Source: Micavibrio_A sp041655955 (lineage in GTDB: Bacteria > Pseudomonadota > Alphaproteobacteria > Micavibrionales > Micavibrionaceae). From it: a stretch of DNA of 64,000 nt. Under the pieces are notes generated by a model that saw only the letters and a program-made list of their open reading frames with translations, did not search any database and had not been told where the DNA came from. Position 1 is the first letter of the stretch. Every line of letters starts with the position of its first letter. Positions 7,832 through 15,739 of the stretch are shown here, piece after piece. The translations under genes and the position numbers were made by a program. The stretch lies in contig JBBAEN010000001.1 in assembly GCA_041655955.1 (NCBI GenBank), positions 1 through 64,000 on the forward strand, given 5' to 3'.

Positions 7832-8286
7832 CTACGTGAGCCTACATTTTGCAAGATTTTTGAGCCATTCAACAAATATTTCCATGCAAGAGATATAGCA
7901 GAATGAAGACGTCAAGGGTTAATTTTTATAATGTTTTCACCTACAAATCCTCTGAAACCCACGGTTTACTGGAGAAAATCTTCGCTCAAGGTTCCTTCGC
8001 TGCGCCATCTCTTTCAATTATCTTGTTGCTTTTATTTGATAAATTAAGGGACTAGTTTTTCCCCGTTTTTACGCTGTACGGATTTTTACCCTTTTCTGCG
8101 AATTGGTAGCCAAGCTTGTCAGCGCACGGCAACATATACGTCCCTTTCTTTCTCCTTTAGCCTTGACGTATCCCCCAAGACATCAAACGCCCTTGGGCGC
8201 GAAAGAACTTTTTTGTGCTAACACCTTGGAGATGGGAGGCAGCCGGGAGGCATAGCTCCCGGCTTTTCGTCTGGTTCGCGTTGCGC
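7832..8286. other. Non-coding stretch between the HNH gene and the DUF892 gene
   Basis: About 455 nt without a convincing gene. The left part is AT-rich like the HNH gene. A 16-nt stretch at 7993-8008 matches the 3' end of the tRNA-Thr gene at 13 of 16 positions. A strong hairpin lies at 8241-8264 near the right end. Confidence 0.5.
8241..8268 (+). terminator. Strong hairpin with short T run
   Basis: A perfect 9-bp stem AGCCGGGAG/CTCCCGGCT with a 6-nt loop, followed on the plus strand by a short T run. No plus-strand gene precedes it. It may instead form the 3' end of the minus-strand DUF892 transcript, where a stem is present but no T tract follows. Hairpin certain, orientation uncertain. 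Confidence 0.5.
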
Positions 8287-8787
8287 CTAAGCGGCTTCGC
8301 TCAGAGCCTTCTCGTTCGCCGAGCTGTCGGCAAGTTCGGTCAGTTTTTCGTCGGTTCCGGCTTCTTCCTGAAGGGTTTCGTCAAGAAGGTCGGCGGCTTC
8401 GTCCATCCCCATCAGCTCTGCCCAGCATTTGAGTGTCCCGTACCGTGCTATTTCATAATGCTCGACGGCCTGGGCCGCTGCAATCAGGCCCGCATCAAGG
8501 GCGGGGGAGTCCTCATAGTCCTTCATAATTTCTTCCCCCTCTTCGATAATACCGTCAATGGCGGGGCAGGTTTTTCCCTGCGGGCTTTTACCGAGGGTTT
8601 CAAATATTTTTTCCAGCCGTTCAATATGGATTTCGCTTTCTTGCCGGTGTGTTTCAAAAGCGTTCGCCAATTCCCCGGACTGCGCCGCTTTTGCCATTTT
8701 AGGCAATGCTTTAACGATCTTCTTCTCGGCGTAATAAATATCTTTGAGCGTATCGTGAAAAAGATTTTCCATTGTTTTGGTGCTCAT
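8287..8787 (-). CDS. DUF892 ferritin-like protein (YciF family)
   Basis: Four-helix-bundle ferritin-like protein of the DUF892/YciE-YciF family, induced by general stress in enterobacteria and probably binding a di-metal centre. The 166 residues begin MSTKTMENLFHDTLKDIYYA and carry the family signatures IYYAEKKIVKALPKM, HRQESEIHIERLEKIFE and AVEHYEIARYGTL, where E and H residues form the metal site. An AAGGAG lies 8 nt before the ATG. It stands alone, divergent from a small membrane protein gene. The physiological role of the family is not settled. Confidence 0.92.
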   Translation of the reverse strand: MSTKTMENLFHDTLKDIYYAEKKIVKALPKMAKAAQSGELANAFETHRQESEIHIERLEKIFETLGKSPQGKTCPAIDGIIEEGEEIMKDYEDSPALDAGLIAAAQAVEHYEIARYGTLKCWAELMGMDEAADLLDETLQEEAGTDEKLTELADSSANEKALSEAA

Positions 8788-8884
8788 AGTCTTTTCTCCT
8801 TATTGATGGGGGGATTGCATGGATAACCAATGGCGCGGTTTGAATTTTGTTCCTTCACATGGCTGTGTCTGCTATCTAAGCCTT

Positions 8885-8890
8885 TATAAT
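8885..8890 (+). promoter_or_regulatory. -10 box upstream of the small membrane gene
   Basis: An exact TATAAT at 8885-8890. The -35 region is poor, so the assignment rests on the -10 and its position. A start near 8897 would exclude the GTG at 8892 and supports the ATG at 8925. Confidence 0.35.
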
Positions 8891-8924
8891 TGTGACGGAC
8901 TTTATTTCGGTAGGAGGGGATAAG

Positions 8925-9131
8925 ATGCTTGGCTGGATAGTGAGGGGGATGCTGGTGCTGGGCGGCATTGCCGCGAGCTGGTTTGTTTCCCGCGACGCCC
9001 ATATTTTCCCTATCGCAAGTTTTGTCGCTGGCCTGCTTTTATTCACGCTTGCCGTGGCGCTCGCGGCTTACGGGCCGGAGATTATCAGGCGGCTGCGAAA
9101 GCGGTTGAAAAAGGGCGGGCGGGATTCTTGA
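8925..9131 (+). CDS. Small two-helix membrane protein
   Basis: The 68-residue frame begins at the ATG at 8925 behind a strong AGGAGGGG; an upstream in-frame GTG at 8892 lacks a site and would fall at the transcript start. Two hydrophobic segments are visible (MLVLGGIAASWFV and FVAGLLLFTLAVALAAY), followed by a very basic tail RRLRKRLKKGGRD, so both ends probably lie in the cytoplasm. No family recognised. An intrinsic terminator follows at 9170. Confidence 0.6.
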   Translation: MLGWIVRGMLVLGGIAASWFVSRDAHIFPIASFVAGLLLFTLAVALAAYGPEIIRRLRKRLKKGGRDS

Positions 9132-9156
9132 CAAAAGTGCAATAATCCCCTAACCT
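9128..9156 (+). promoter_or_regulatory. Promoter candidate upstream of a terminator
   Basis: TTGACA (starting within 9129-9135) and TAACCT about 17 nt downstream resemble a sigma-70 promoter. It overlaps the stop region of the small membrane gene and lies just before two hairpin-T structures, so any transcript would have to pass them to reach the gene at 9270. Confidence 0.4.
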
Positions 9157-9169
9157 GTCTTTCATATCG

Positions 9170-9189
9170 GGGCGCATTGCGCCCTTTTT
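9170..9189 (+). terminator. Intrinsic terminator after the small membrane gene
   Basis: The stem GGGCGC/GCGCCC with a 3-nt ATT loop is followed by five T. It lies 38 nt after the stop codon at 9131 and also sits in the leader of the LamG-like gene. Confidence 0.75.
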
Positions 9190-9218
9190 CTTTGGGCTGC
9201 CGCGGCGTTGTCGAACAA

Positions 9219-9240
9219 CCGCTTCCGGCGGCTTTTTTTA
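9219..9240 (+). terminator. Second hairpin with T run in the same leader
   Basis: CCGC/GCGG with a 5-nt loop followed by seven T. A larger alternative fold using GTTG/CAAC upstream is possible. Together with the hairpin at 9170 it could be a tandem terminator or an attenuator for the gene at 9270. Confidence 0.4.
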
Positions 9241-9269
9241 TGCCTTCCTTACAAGATTGGAGAATAACG

Positions 9270-10022
9270 ATGACGCTGGGTTTAGGGTGCGGTTTTCACG
9301 CGCGCCCGCATGGGGATATGGGCGGGGATGGTTGGTCGCCCTCTAGGATAGATGATTTATACGCATGGTACGACGCGGCGGATCCGGCGACCATTTTGCA
9401 TGATGAGGGCGCTGTTACAGCATGGAATGATAAGAGCGGCAACGGCCACCACGCCGTGCAGACGGTTCCGGCAGACAGGCCTTTGACGGGCGCGCGCAGC
9501 CTTGGCGGGCGTAATACGGTTTATTTCCAAGGGGATTCGCAGCAGCTTTTCCTGCCCGCCGGCATGAGCGGTATTGTGCAGGGGGATAGTACGCTCGTTA
9601 CCGTCTTTGTGCCGGATACGCCTTCGCTCTGGCCTTTTTGTTTCCTTGCCGGCGGCGGGCGGCGGTACGGCCTGGAATTGCACACTGCGAACGGCCTCCG
9701 CTTTTGGAGCCGGGATGAAACGGATTTTATTCCGTGCATCTGGGATAGCTCCAAGGGGTATATCGGCGTCAACAGGACTTCCGGCAATGCCATTACAGGT
9801 TTTTTTGAAGGGGCTTCCATTGCGGGAACCAACAGCGAGGGCGCATGGGCGACCTTGCCGAGCGTGCGTTTGATGGGCGGTTTTAACGGGACTTCGGCCT
9901 ATTTTCACGGGCGGCTTGCCGAGATTATTCTTTATGAGCGCGCTTTGTCTGTGGCCGAGATAAACCGGATAGGGGCCTATCTGTCGCGCAAATGGGGCGC
10001 GGGCTGGCTGCCGGTGCTATAG
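9270..10022 (+). CDS. LamG-like (concanavalin-like) domain protein
   Basis: A 250-residue protein dominated by a jelly-roll/LamG-like domain of the kind in phage tail and surface proteins. Visible are the opening DDLYAWYDAADPATI, the aspartate/asparagine-rich VTAWNDKSGNGHH and the late GRLAEIILYERALSVAEI followed by IGAYLSRKWG, all typical of this fold. The ATG at 9270 has GGAG about 6 nt upstream; the longer frame from 9177 runs through terminator hairpins and is unlikely. There is no classical signal peptide (MTLGLGCGFHARPHG), so secretion by Sec is not indicated. No phage genes surround it. Binding partner unknown. Confidence 0.7.
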   Translation: MTLGLGCGFHARPHGDMGGDGWSPSRIDDLYAWYDAADPATILHDEGAVTAWNDKSGNGHHAVQTVPADRPLTGARSLGGRNTVYFQGDSQQLFLPAGMSGIVQGDSTLVTVFVPDTPSLWPFCFLAGGGRRYGLELHTANGLRFWSRDETDFIPCIWDSSKGYIGVNRTSGNAITGFFEGASIAGTNSEGAWATLPSVRLMGGFNGTSAYFHGRLAEIILYERALSVAEINRIGAYLSRKWGAGWLPVL

Positions 10023-10086
10023 GCGGACACGGGCGGATAGGGGCGGAAAGAGCGGGCGGGCCTGTCCGTTTCCCGCGCCGCGGCGC

Positions 10087-11046
10087 TTATTTATAAGGAC
10101 TGTAATCTTTGGCGGGCGGCAAGGGGGCGGGGGTATAGTTTTGCATCGCGTCCTTGTCGAAGATCTCATCCGATGGGCAGGCAACCGTGTATGTCAGGAA
10201 GTCCGGCCATTTTTGCACCCAGCCAAGCGTATGATCGGCATCGGGAACAAGCGTGTAGTGGACGCAATCCGATTCCCCCAGCGCGGCGCGGTAGGAATGA
10301 TAAACGGAGGCGGGAACGACATCGTCACCGGCCCCCACGAAATGGTGTTGGGGCAGGCGCGCCAGTTGCGGCGCAAGGGCGTTGGCCTTCACGCTGTCGC
10401 CGTCCAGAGGCTCCTTGGGGTTGGTGTAAACCAGATCGGGGGCAAGCGCTCCCGCGACGGTGCGCAGGCTTTTGACGTCGCCGCGCCGGGCCGCGATGGC
10501 CGCCGCGATATTTGCGCCGCCGCCATAGCCGATAATATTGATGTCGGTCAGGTCATAGCGCCGTTTGACCTCGTCGATAATCTCGTTATAGGCGGTGATG
10601 ACTTCGGGGGCGAAGCGGCGGTTGCTCCAGTATTTCGGATCGCACTGTTTGGGATCGGGCGATTCCCTGTACTGACAGGGGCGGGCGATATAAAGCAGGT
10701 TTTCCGCGTTGTCGCGGGAAGCCAGATGCAGCGCGACCGGATTTTCCGGCGACGGTTCCTTTGTGACGCCGCCCATATGGTAGAGTGTTTCGCCGTCACC
10801 CTCGATATAGATATTGACGGGCGCGTGGCGGGCATGCATCCGCTCCCATAATTTGAAATCCATCTCCTGTGCGCGGAAGCTCCGCTCCACCATAAAGGCA
10901 GGGCGGGCGATGCGCTCGGCCGTTATTTCGCGGAATTCCTCTCCGGCGGCACATGCGCCGACGGATATAAGCGCGGCGCCTATAAGAAGGGCCGGGAAAA
11001 TTCTGGTTGCGGGGCGCGGCGCGTTGCCGGGATATTTTTTATGCAT
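10087..11046 (-). CDS. Alpha/beta-hydrolase-fold lipoprotein lacking the nucleophile serine
   Basis: The 319 residues begin MHKKYPGNAPRPATR with a hydrophobic segment FPALLIGAALISV and a lipobox-like VGAC, predicting an outer- or inner-membrane lipoprotein. The body matches alpha/beta-hydrolase-like lipoproteins. The nucleophile elbow, usually GYSGGG here, reads IIGYGGGANIAA, so the serine is a glycine (codon GGC, one base from AGC). The acid GAGDDVVP and the histidine in DADHTLGW remain. The longer frame begins with TTG; I prefer the ATG at 11046, which directly precedes the signal sequence. Either a pseudo-enzyme with a binding role or a sequence error. Monocistronic. Confidence 0.75.
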   Translation of the reverse strand: MHKKYPGNAPRPATRIFPALLIGAALISVGACAAGEEFREITAERIARPAFMVERSFRAQEMDFKLWERMHARHAPVNIYIEGDGETLYHMGGVTKEPSPENPVALHLASRDNAENLLYIARPCQYRESPDPKQCDPKYWSNRRFAPEVITAYNEIIDEVKRRYDLTDINIIGYGGGANIAAAIAARRGDVKSLRTVAGALAPDLVYTNPKEPLDGDSVKANALAPQLARLPQHHFVGAGDDVVPASVYHSYRAALGESDCVHYTLVPDADHTLGWVQKWPDFLTYTVACPSDEIFDKDAMQNYTPAPLPPAKDYSPYK

Positions 11047-11307
11047 GGCGGGATTTTCCAAAAGGCAGGTCAATGAATCATCAAAATCCCGTCCAGTTTA
11101 CGGGCTTTTACGCGGCTTGGCCATATGGGAGTTTTGCGAAGCGCCGATTTTATGGGTGCAGGCACGATGGATGGAGGACTTCATGCCCAATCCGCCGCGG
11201 AAAGCCGGTCGCGTGGTTCGGGCATTGGTTTTGGCCGCAGGATGGGGCGCAGGGCGGAGTGCCCGTAATGACGCAGGAAAATGATGGCGGCGTGCGGCAA
11301 TAAAAGC

Positions 11308-12066
11308 CTAGCCGCGGAGTTCGAGAATAACCGGCGTATGGTCGGACGGGCTTTCCTCGCCGCGCGGTATGCGGTCGATGGCGCAGCCCCTGATCCTGTC
11401 CGTCACGGGGGGCGAGGTCAGGAAATGGTCGATCCTGATGCCCTTGTTTTTGGGCCAGCATCCGGCCTGATAATCCCAGAACGTGTATTGTTTATCGTTT
11501 TGGTTGAGGGCTCTAAAGGCATCCGTTAATCCGAGATGTAATAGCTTCCTGAAGGCGCGGCGGGTTTCGATACGGTAGAGCGCGTCTTCTGCCCAGAGTG
11601 CGGGATCCCAGCAATCATGCGGCTCCGGTATGACATTAAAGTCGCCGGTGATGAGGAAAGGGGTTTCATTCGCCCGCAATTCATAAAGCCGTTGATAAAG
11701 CCGCTCCATCCAATTGAGTTTATAGGTAAATTTATCGCCGGGGGCGGGGTTGCCGTTCGGCAAATAGATATTGATAAGGCGAAGCCCCGCAATATCCGCC
11801 TCGATATAGCGCGCCTGTTCGTCTTCCTCGTCGCCGGGCAGTTTCGTGAGGAGGATTTCCGCCGGATGGCGCGAAAGGAGGGCGACGCCGTTATAGGCTT
11901 TTTGCGTGACGCTGTGCGGCTGATAACCGGGGAAGGCGTCTTCGGGAAAATCCAGCCCCTTGAGTTCCTGAAGGCATAAAATATCCGGCTGCACCCGCTC
12001 CAGCCAGCGCTGGACATGCGCGGTGCGCGCCTTGATTGAGTTTACATTCCATGTCGCGATCTTCAT
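11308..12066 (-). CDS. xthA: Exodeoxyribonuclease III
   Basis: AP endonuclease/3'-5' exonuclease of base excision repair. The 252 residues show the whole family pattern: MKIATWNVNSIKAR, LCLQELKG with the metal-binding glutamate, NGVALLSR, INIYLPNGNP with the tyrosine, LITGDFNVIPEP with the catalytic DxN, and the C-terminal IDHFLTSP and SDHTPVILEL. It is the last gene of a minus-strand unit with erpA and the hypothetical gene, starting 9 nt after the latter's stop. Confidence 0.96.
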   Translation of the reverse strand: MKIATWNVNSIKARTAHVQRWLERVQPDILCLQELKGLDFPEDAFPGYQPHSVTQKAYNGVALLSRHPAEILLTKLPGDEEDEQARYIEADIAGLRLINIYLPNGNPAPGDKFTYKLNWMERLYQRLYELRANETPFLITGDFNVIPEPHDCWDPALWAEDALYRIETRRAFRKLLHLGLTDAFRALNQNDKQYTFWDYQAGCWPKNKGIRIDHFLTSPPVTDRIRGCAIDRIPRGEESPSDHTPVILELRG

Positions 12067-12075
12067 GCGGGTGAT

Positions 12076-12534
12076 TTAAGCACGGAATTGCTCGAATTCA
12101 CACTTCCGATTATCGATGCAAAGCAGGCGGCGCAAATTATCCGCGTCCTCCGGTGCGGCGGGGTCGGCGTAATGGGCCTCGATGGCGGGAATATTGCCGT
12201 GGGTGAAATCAAGCTGTTCGCCGCGGTGAGGGCCGATCCGCCGGAAATCCTTGTAAGCGGACAGGGCGGTTTCAAAGCCGAGCCTTATATGAAGGCCGAA
12301 CGCGCCCTTGCTGTGGTTGAACCTGTCTATGGCGCGCTGTTCCGGCCTGGCGCTTCCGGGGAAAACGAGGCGGGTTCCATAAGGGTTTCCGGCGGCATCG
12401 GTGAAATGGGTGGAGGCGGCAATCACTTCGACGCAAAGAGCGTCTTCAAACCTTCCTTCCGCAACCCTGACCCACAGCGGATAAAGCGCGGATTTAACCA
12501 TGCGAAAAGACGGGGAAGGGGACATGGAAGACAT
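12076..12534 (-). CDS. Hypothetical protein between erpA and xthA
   Basis: No family recognised. The 152-residue frame from the ATG at 12534 (MSSMSPSPSFRMVKSALYPL) reads as a normal soluble protein with a mixed pattern of strands and helices, and ends IDNRKCEFEQFRA. A TTG at 12570 would add 12 residues. It lies between erpA and xthA on the same strand with short gaps, so the three are probably one transcript. The antisense frame across it on the plus strand has no start signal and is discounted. Confidence 0.55.
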   Translation of the reverse strand: MSSMSPSPSFRMVKSALYPLWVRVAEGRFEDALCVEVIAASTHFTDAAGNPYGTRLVFPGSARPEQRAIDRFNHSKGAFGLHIRLGFETALSAYKDFRRIGPHRGEQLDFTHGNIPAIEAHYADPAAPEDADNLRRLLCIDNRKCEFEQFRA

Positions 12535-12596
12535 GAGGCGGAGCTTAATCCCCGCCGCTTGGGAAGGCAAAGGAATTTCCGCGGCCTCCCGCGCGC

Positions 12597-12926
12597 TCAG
12601 ACCGAAAAGCTGGTGCCGCAGCCGCAGGAAGATTTGGCGTTGGGGTTGATAACCTCGAAATGCGCGCCGATGAGATCGTCTTTATAATTGATGATCGCAT
12701 CGCGCATATAGGGCAGGGAGATATCGTCGATAAGCACGGCGATCCCGTCTTTTTCAAAGACTTCGTCGTCGGGGTTGATATCTTCTTCGAGGCTGAATTT
12801 ATATTCGAACCCCTGACACCCGCCGCTATCGACCATAACGCGGAGCTTTAACCCCGCGCGGCCATCGGCGGCCTGAAGTTTCTTGATCTGCGCCACAAGG
12901 CTGTCGGTCAGGGTAATCGTGCTCAT
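12597..12926 (-). CDS. erpA: Iron-sulfur cluster insertion protein
   Basis: A-type carrier that delivers Fe-S clusters to apoproteins such as IspG/IspH and respiratory enzymes. The 109 residues contain the three ligand cysteines: SGGCQGFEYKF near residue 38 and SSCGCGTSF at the C-terminus. Length and pattern are those of ErpA/IscA. It is divergent from dgt, a common alphaproteobacterial neighbourhood, and I use that to prefer ErpA over IscA. The intergenic region to dgt is about 95 nt. Confidence 0.92.
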   Translation of the reverse strand: MSTITLTDSLVAQIKKLQAADGRAGLKLRVMVDSGGCQGFEYKFSLEEDINPDDEVFEKDGIAVLIDDISLPYMRDAIINYKDDLIGAHFEVINPNAKSSCGCGTSFSV

Positions 12927-13021
12927 AGACGTATTATATAGGACGGCGGTTAAAGATTTTCCATGTTTTATTCTTTTATTCTTTGCGTGACATTATGGAT
13001 TTTGCGTTTAATATCAGCGCT

Positions 13022-14224
13022 ATGAGTGATATGCCCCAGCCAGCCTATAATTATTGCGCCCTGCCATTGGCCGCCTATGCGTGCCGCCCCGACCAGTCGA
13101 AGGGGAGAATTTATGCGGAAGAAGAAAGCCCGACCCGCACGCCGTTCCAGCGCGACCGCGACAGGATTATCCACGCCTCGGCCTTCCGCCGCCTGAAATA
13201 CAAGACGCAGGTCTTTGTCTATCACGAGGGCGATCATTACCGGACGCGGCTTTCGCACACGCTGGAAGTTTCGCAAATTGCCCGCTCCCTCGCCCGCGCC
13301 CTTTATGTGAACGAGGATCTGGCCGAAGCCATCGCGCTGTCGCACGATCTCGGCCACACGCCCTTCGCCCATACGGGGGAGGATGTCCTCGCCGAATGCA
13401 TGAAACCCTATGGCGGGTTCGAGCATAACGATCAGTCCTTGCGCGTCCTGACAAAGCTGGAGCGCAAATATCACCGCTGGCCGGGGCTGAACCTGACATG
13501 GGAAACGCTGGAAGGGGTGGTGAAACATAACGGCCCTGTGACCGGTCCCTTGCCCGTGACGCTTGCCGCCGTGCAGGAACAGGCCGATTTGCGGCTTGGA
13601 ACCTATGCGAGCGTCGAGGCGCAATGCGCGGCGCTGGCCGACGATATCGCCTATAACAACCATGATGTGGAAGACGGGCTGCGCGCCGGCATGTTCACGC
13701 TTCAGGAGCTGGAAAAAATACAGCTCCTGCGCGAAGTCATCGCGTCCGTGCGGGCCGCCTATCCCGATATTGCCGAACATTACCTGATACAGGAATCCAT
13801 CCGCGAGATGATCGGCGCGATGGTGAGCGACGTTCTGGCCGAATCGCAAAAGCGCCTGCAAAAGCTGGGGGCCGCCGCGCCCGAAGATATCCGCATGGCG
13901 CCCGGCGCCGTCGTCGCCTTTTCCGGCGCGATGCATGAAAAAGTCGAGGCATTGCGCGATTTCCTCTTCGAGCGCATGTACCGCCACTATACGGTGATGC
14001 GCGAGCGGCTGAAGGCGGAGCGGGTGGTGCAGGAACTGTTCGACGGTTTTATGGATCGTTACCAGCTTTTGCCCGAACACTGGCAGCGCCGCGTGGAAGA
14101 AGCCGGCGGCATGCTCGAAAACGCCGCCCGCGCCCGTATCGTGTGCGATTACATCGCCGGCATGACCGACAGATACGCGGTGCGCGAACATGAACGGCTT
14201 TTCGATCTCTATCTGGATAAATAA
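13022..14224 (+). CDS. dgt: dGTP triphosphohydrolase-like protein (HD domain)
   Basis: Hydrolyses dNTPs to nucleoside and triphosphate, controlling dNTP pools. About 400 residues with family motifs ESPTRTPFQRDRDRIIHA, FRRLKYKTQVF, the HD metal ligands in RLSHTLEV and LSHDLGHTPFAHTGE, GGFEHNDQ, and the late ADDIAYNNHD. Start choice: the longest frame opens with TTG at 12983; family members begin about 15 residues before the YACRPDQSKGR segment, which favours ATG at 13022 (MSDMPQ). In many alphaproteobacteria dgt is followed by argS, but here a small membrane gene overlaps its stop. Confidence 0.92.
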   Translation: MSDMPQPAYNYCALPLAAYACRPDQSKGRIYAEEESPTRTPFQRDRDRIIHASAFRRLKYKTQVFVYHEGDHYRTRLSHTLEVSQIARSLARALYVNEDLAEAIALSHDLGHTPFAHTGEDVLAECMKPYGGFEHNDQSLRVLTKLERKYHRWPGLNLTWETLEGVVKHNGPVTGPLPVTLAAVQEQADLRLGTYASVEAQCAALADDIAYNNHDVEDGLRAGMFTLQELEKIQLLREVIASVRAAYPDIAEHYLIQESIREMIGAMVSDVLAESQKRLQKLGAAAPEDIRMAPGAVVAFSGAMHEKVEALRDFLFERMYRHYTVMRERLKAERVVQELFDGFMDRYQLLPEHWQRRVEEAGGMLENAARARIVCDYIAGMTDRYAVREHERLFDLYLDK

Positions 14225-14568
14225 TGACCGGAAAGGCCGGAATATGGCGCAATGCCTTGCTGCTGCTATTCTCAACGGCGGCGGCATGCGCTTTTCCGGC
14301 CTATCTATTCTTTATACTATATAACGGAACATGGCAGGCCGTTTTCAGCGTCTGGCTGGTTCTCGCGAGTTTTGGCACGCTCTGGATGTTTCCGGCGCTC
14401 TGGGGATATTTTTACGACCGAACTCAAGCCTTGATAGGCGCGGGGGATGTTTCTTACGGAAAATTTCTTGTGCTCGGCCTCAAGGCGCCGTTTTTCAATC
14501 CGTTCAGCTATATTCTCGTTATTTTTCTTCATAGCATTGCGCTTTTTTGCTTTGCGCTGGGATGTTAG
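14224..14568 (+). CDS. Small membrane protein after dgt
   Basis: The 114-residue frame starts at an ATG sharing 1 nt with the dgt stop (TAATG), so translation is probably coupled. About three membrane segments are visible: NALLLLFSTAAACAFPAYLF, VFSVWLVLASFGTLWMFPAL and YILVIFLHSIALFCFAL. No family recognised. It occupies the place of argS in the usual dgt-argS-SPOR order. A 163-nt gap follows before the SPOR gene. Confidence 0.6.
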   Translation: MTGKAGIWRNALLLLFSTAAACAFPAYLFFILYNGTWQAVFSVWLVLASFGTLWMFPALWGYFYDRTQALIGAGDVSYGKFLVLGLKAPFFNPFSYILVIFLHSIALFCFALGC

Positions 14569-14731
14569 CTCGTAACAGCGGCGATTGCCTCGCTTCTTTA
14601 TTGTTTCCTTTTAAGGGTTTGCGGCTTTCCGCAGACGGGGCCTTTGGTAATGCGGGACGCTGTGGAAAACTCATGATAACGCGGTCTTTCCCGCCTTTAC
14701 AGGGGCAGGCTTTTTTCATAGCATCCGACTC

Positions 14732-15646
14732 ATGGCAAAAAGATATAGCGATTTCGATGAAGACGATCAGGACGGTTTTTTTGACCAGATCCTGACGATT
14801 ATTTCCCACAAAAAGCGCGAGTTCGCGATTGTGTCGGTTCTGGCCGCCATCGTCCTGCTCGGCCTTGTCGTCTGGGGCAGTTATCCCGAAAACGAGGACG
14901 CCGCCGCGAACCAGAGCGTGCCGATCATCCGCGCCGACGCGGGGGCCTATAAAACGGCGCCGGATAATCCGGGCGGGATGGAAATTCCCTACCGCGATTC
15001 CACCGTCTTTGCCGCCGCCGGAAATGGCGGCCCTGAAAACATCCTTGCCGACGACGCGGCGGAAGAACCCGTGCCGCGCTCTCAGCTTTTCGCGGGCCTG
15101 AACACGGACGGCGACCAGCCGGGCGGCGCACCTTTGAGCGAGATTGAGGAAGCGCAAAAATTCGCCAAGGCCGAACCGGTCGAACCGCCCGTACAATCCG
15201 GCCTGACCTCCGCCGACCCTTTGGTGAAGGAAGCTATCGGCGGCGCTCCGCAAATGTCTGCGGCGCCCGCGCCGAAACAGGAGGTAGCCATAGAAGCCCC
15301 GAAAGCCGCGCCTGTTGAAAAACAAATCACCTCCGCAAAAGATGCGGCGAAGATAGAATCCGCCGCGGGCGCTGCCGCCACCGCGAAAGCCGTCCAGCCG
15401 GGCGGTTATTACATCCAGCTTGCGAGCGTCCGTTCGACCGCCGGAGTCGAGGGCGAATGGAAGAAGCTTCAGGCGAAATATGGCAGTCTTGGCGCGCTTC
15501 GATACCGCACCCAGCAAGCCAATCTCGGCGATAAAGGTATTTTCCACCGGATTCAGGCAGGCCCGGTGTCCAAGGATGACGCGACGCGGATCTGCAACGA
15601 GATTAAGAAAACAACGCCGGGCGGCTGCCTCGTCGTTTCCCAGTAA
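14732..15646 (+). CDS. SPOR-domain membrane protein
   Basis: A 304-residue bitopic inner-membrane protein. The cytoplasmic N-terminus (MAKRYSDFDEDDQDGFFDQ) is followed by one membrane helix FAIVSVLAAIVLLGLVVWG, a long low-complexity Ala/Pro/Glu periplasmic linker, and a C-terminal SPOR domain (GGYYIQLASVRSTAGVEGEW to TTPGGCLVVSQ). SPOR domains bind denuded glycan strands at the septum, so a role in cell division is likely. The next gene, nagZ, acts on muropeptides, consistent with a wall theme. Start ATG 14732. Confidence 0.88.
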   Translation: MAKRYSDFDEDDQDGFFDQILTIISHKKREFAIVSVLAAIVLLGLVVWGSYPENEDAAANQSVPIIRADAGAYKTAPDNPGGMEIPYRDSTVFAAAGNGGPENILADDAAEEPVPRSQLFAGLNTDGDQPGGAPLSEIEEAQKFAKAEPVEPPVQSGLTSADPLVKEAIGGAPQMSAAPAPKQEVAIEAPKAAPVEKQITSAKDAAKIESAAGAAATAKAVQPGGYYIQLASVRSTAGVEGEWKKLQAKYGSLGALRYRTQQANLGDKGIFHRIQAGPVSKDDATRICNEIKKTTPGGCLVVSQ

Positions 15647-15739
15647 TTTTACCGCGGGGGCGCGGGAGATACACGGAATTATCGAACATTTCCTTGTGAA
15701 ACGCCGTGTCCTGCCCGCGCTTTGCCGTGGTTCAGGAAA

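Noticed and set aside
11073..11303. A 76-codon plus-strand frame between the hydrolase lipoprotein and xthA
   Set aside because: It has a weak AGGCAGG site and an ATG, but the translation is Trp/Arg/Gly-rich without a recognisable pattern, and two other frames are equally open. Too weak to annotate.
12968..14287. A 439-codon open frame on the minus strand
   Set aside because: Antisense shadow of dgt; His/Gly/Phe-rich composition typical of shadows and no ribosome binding site.
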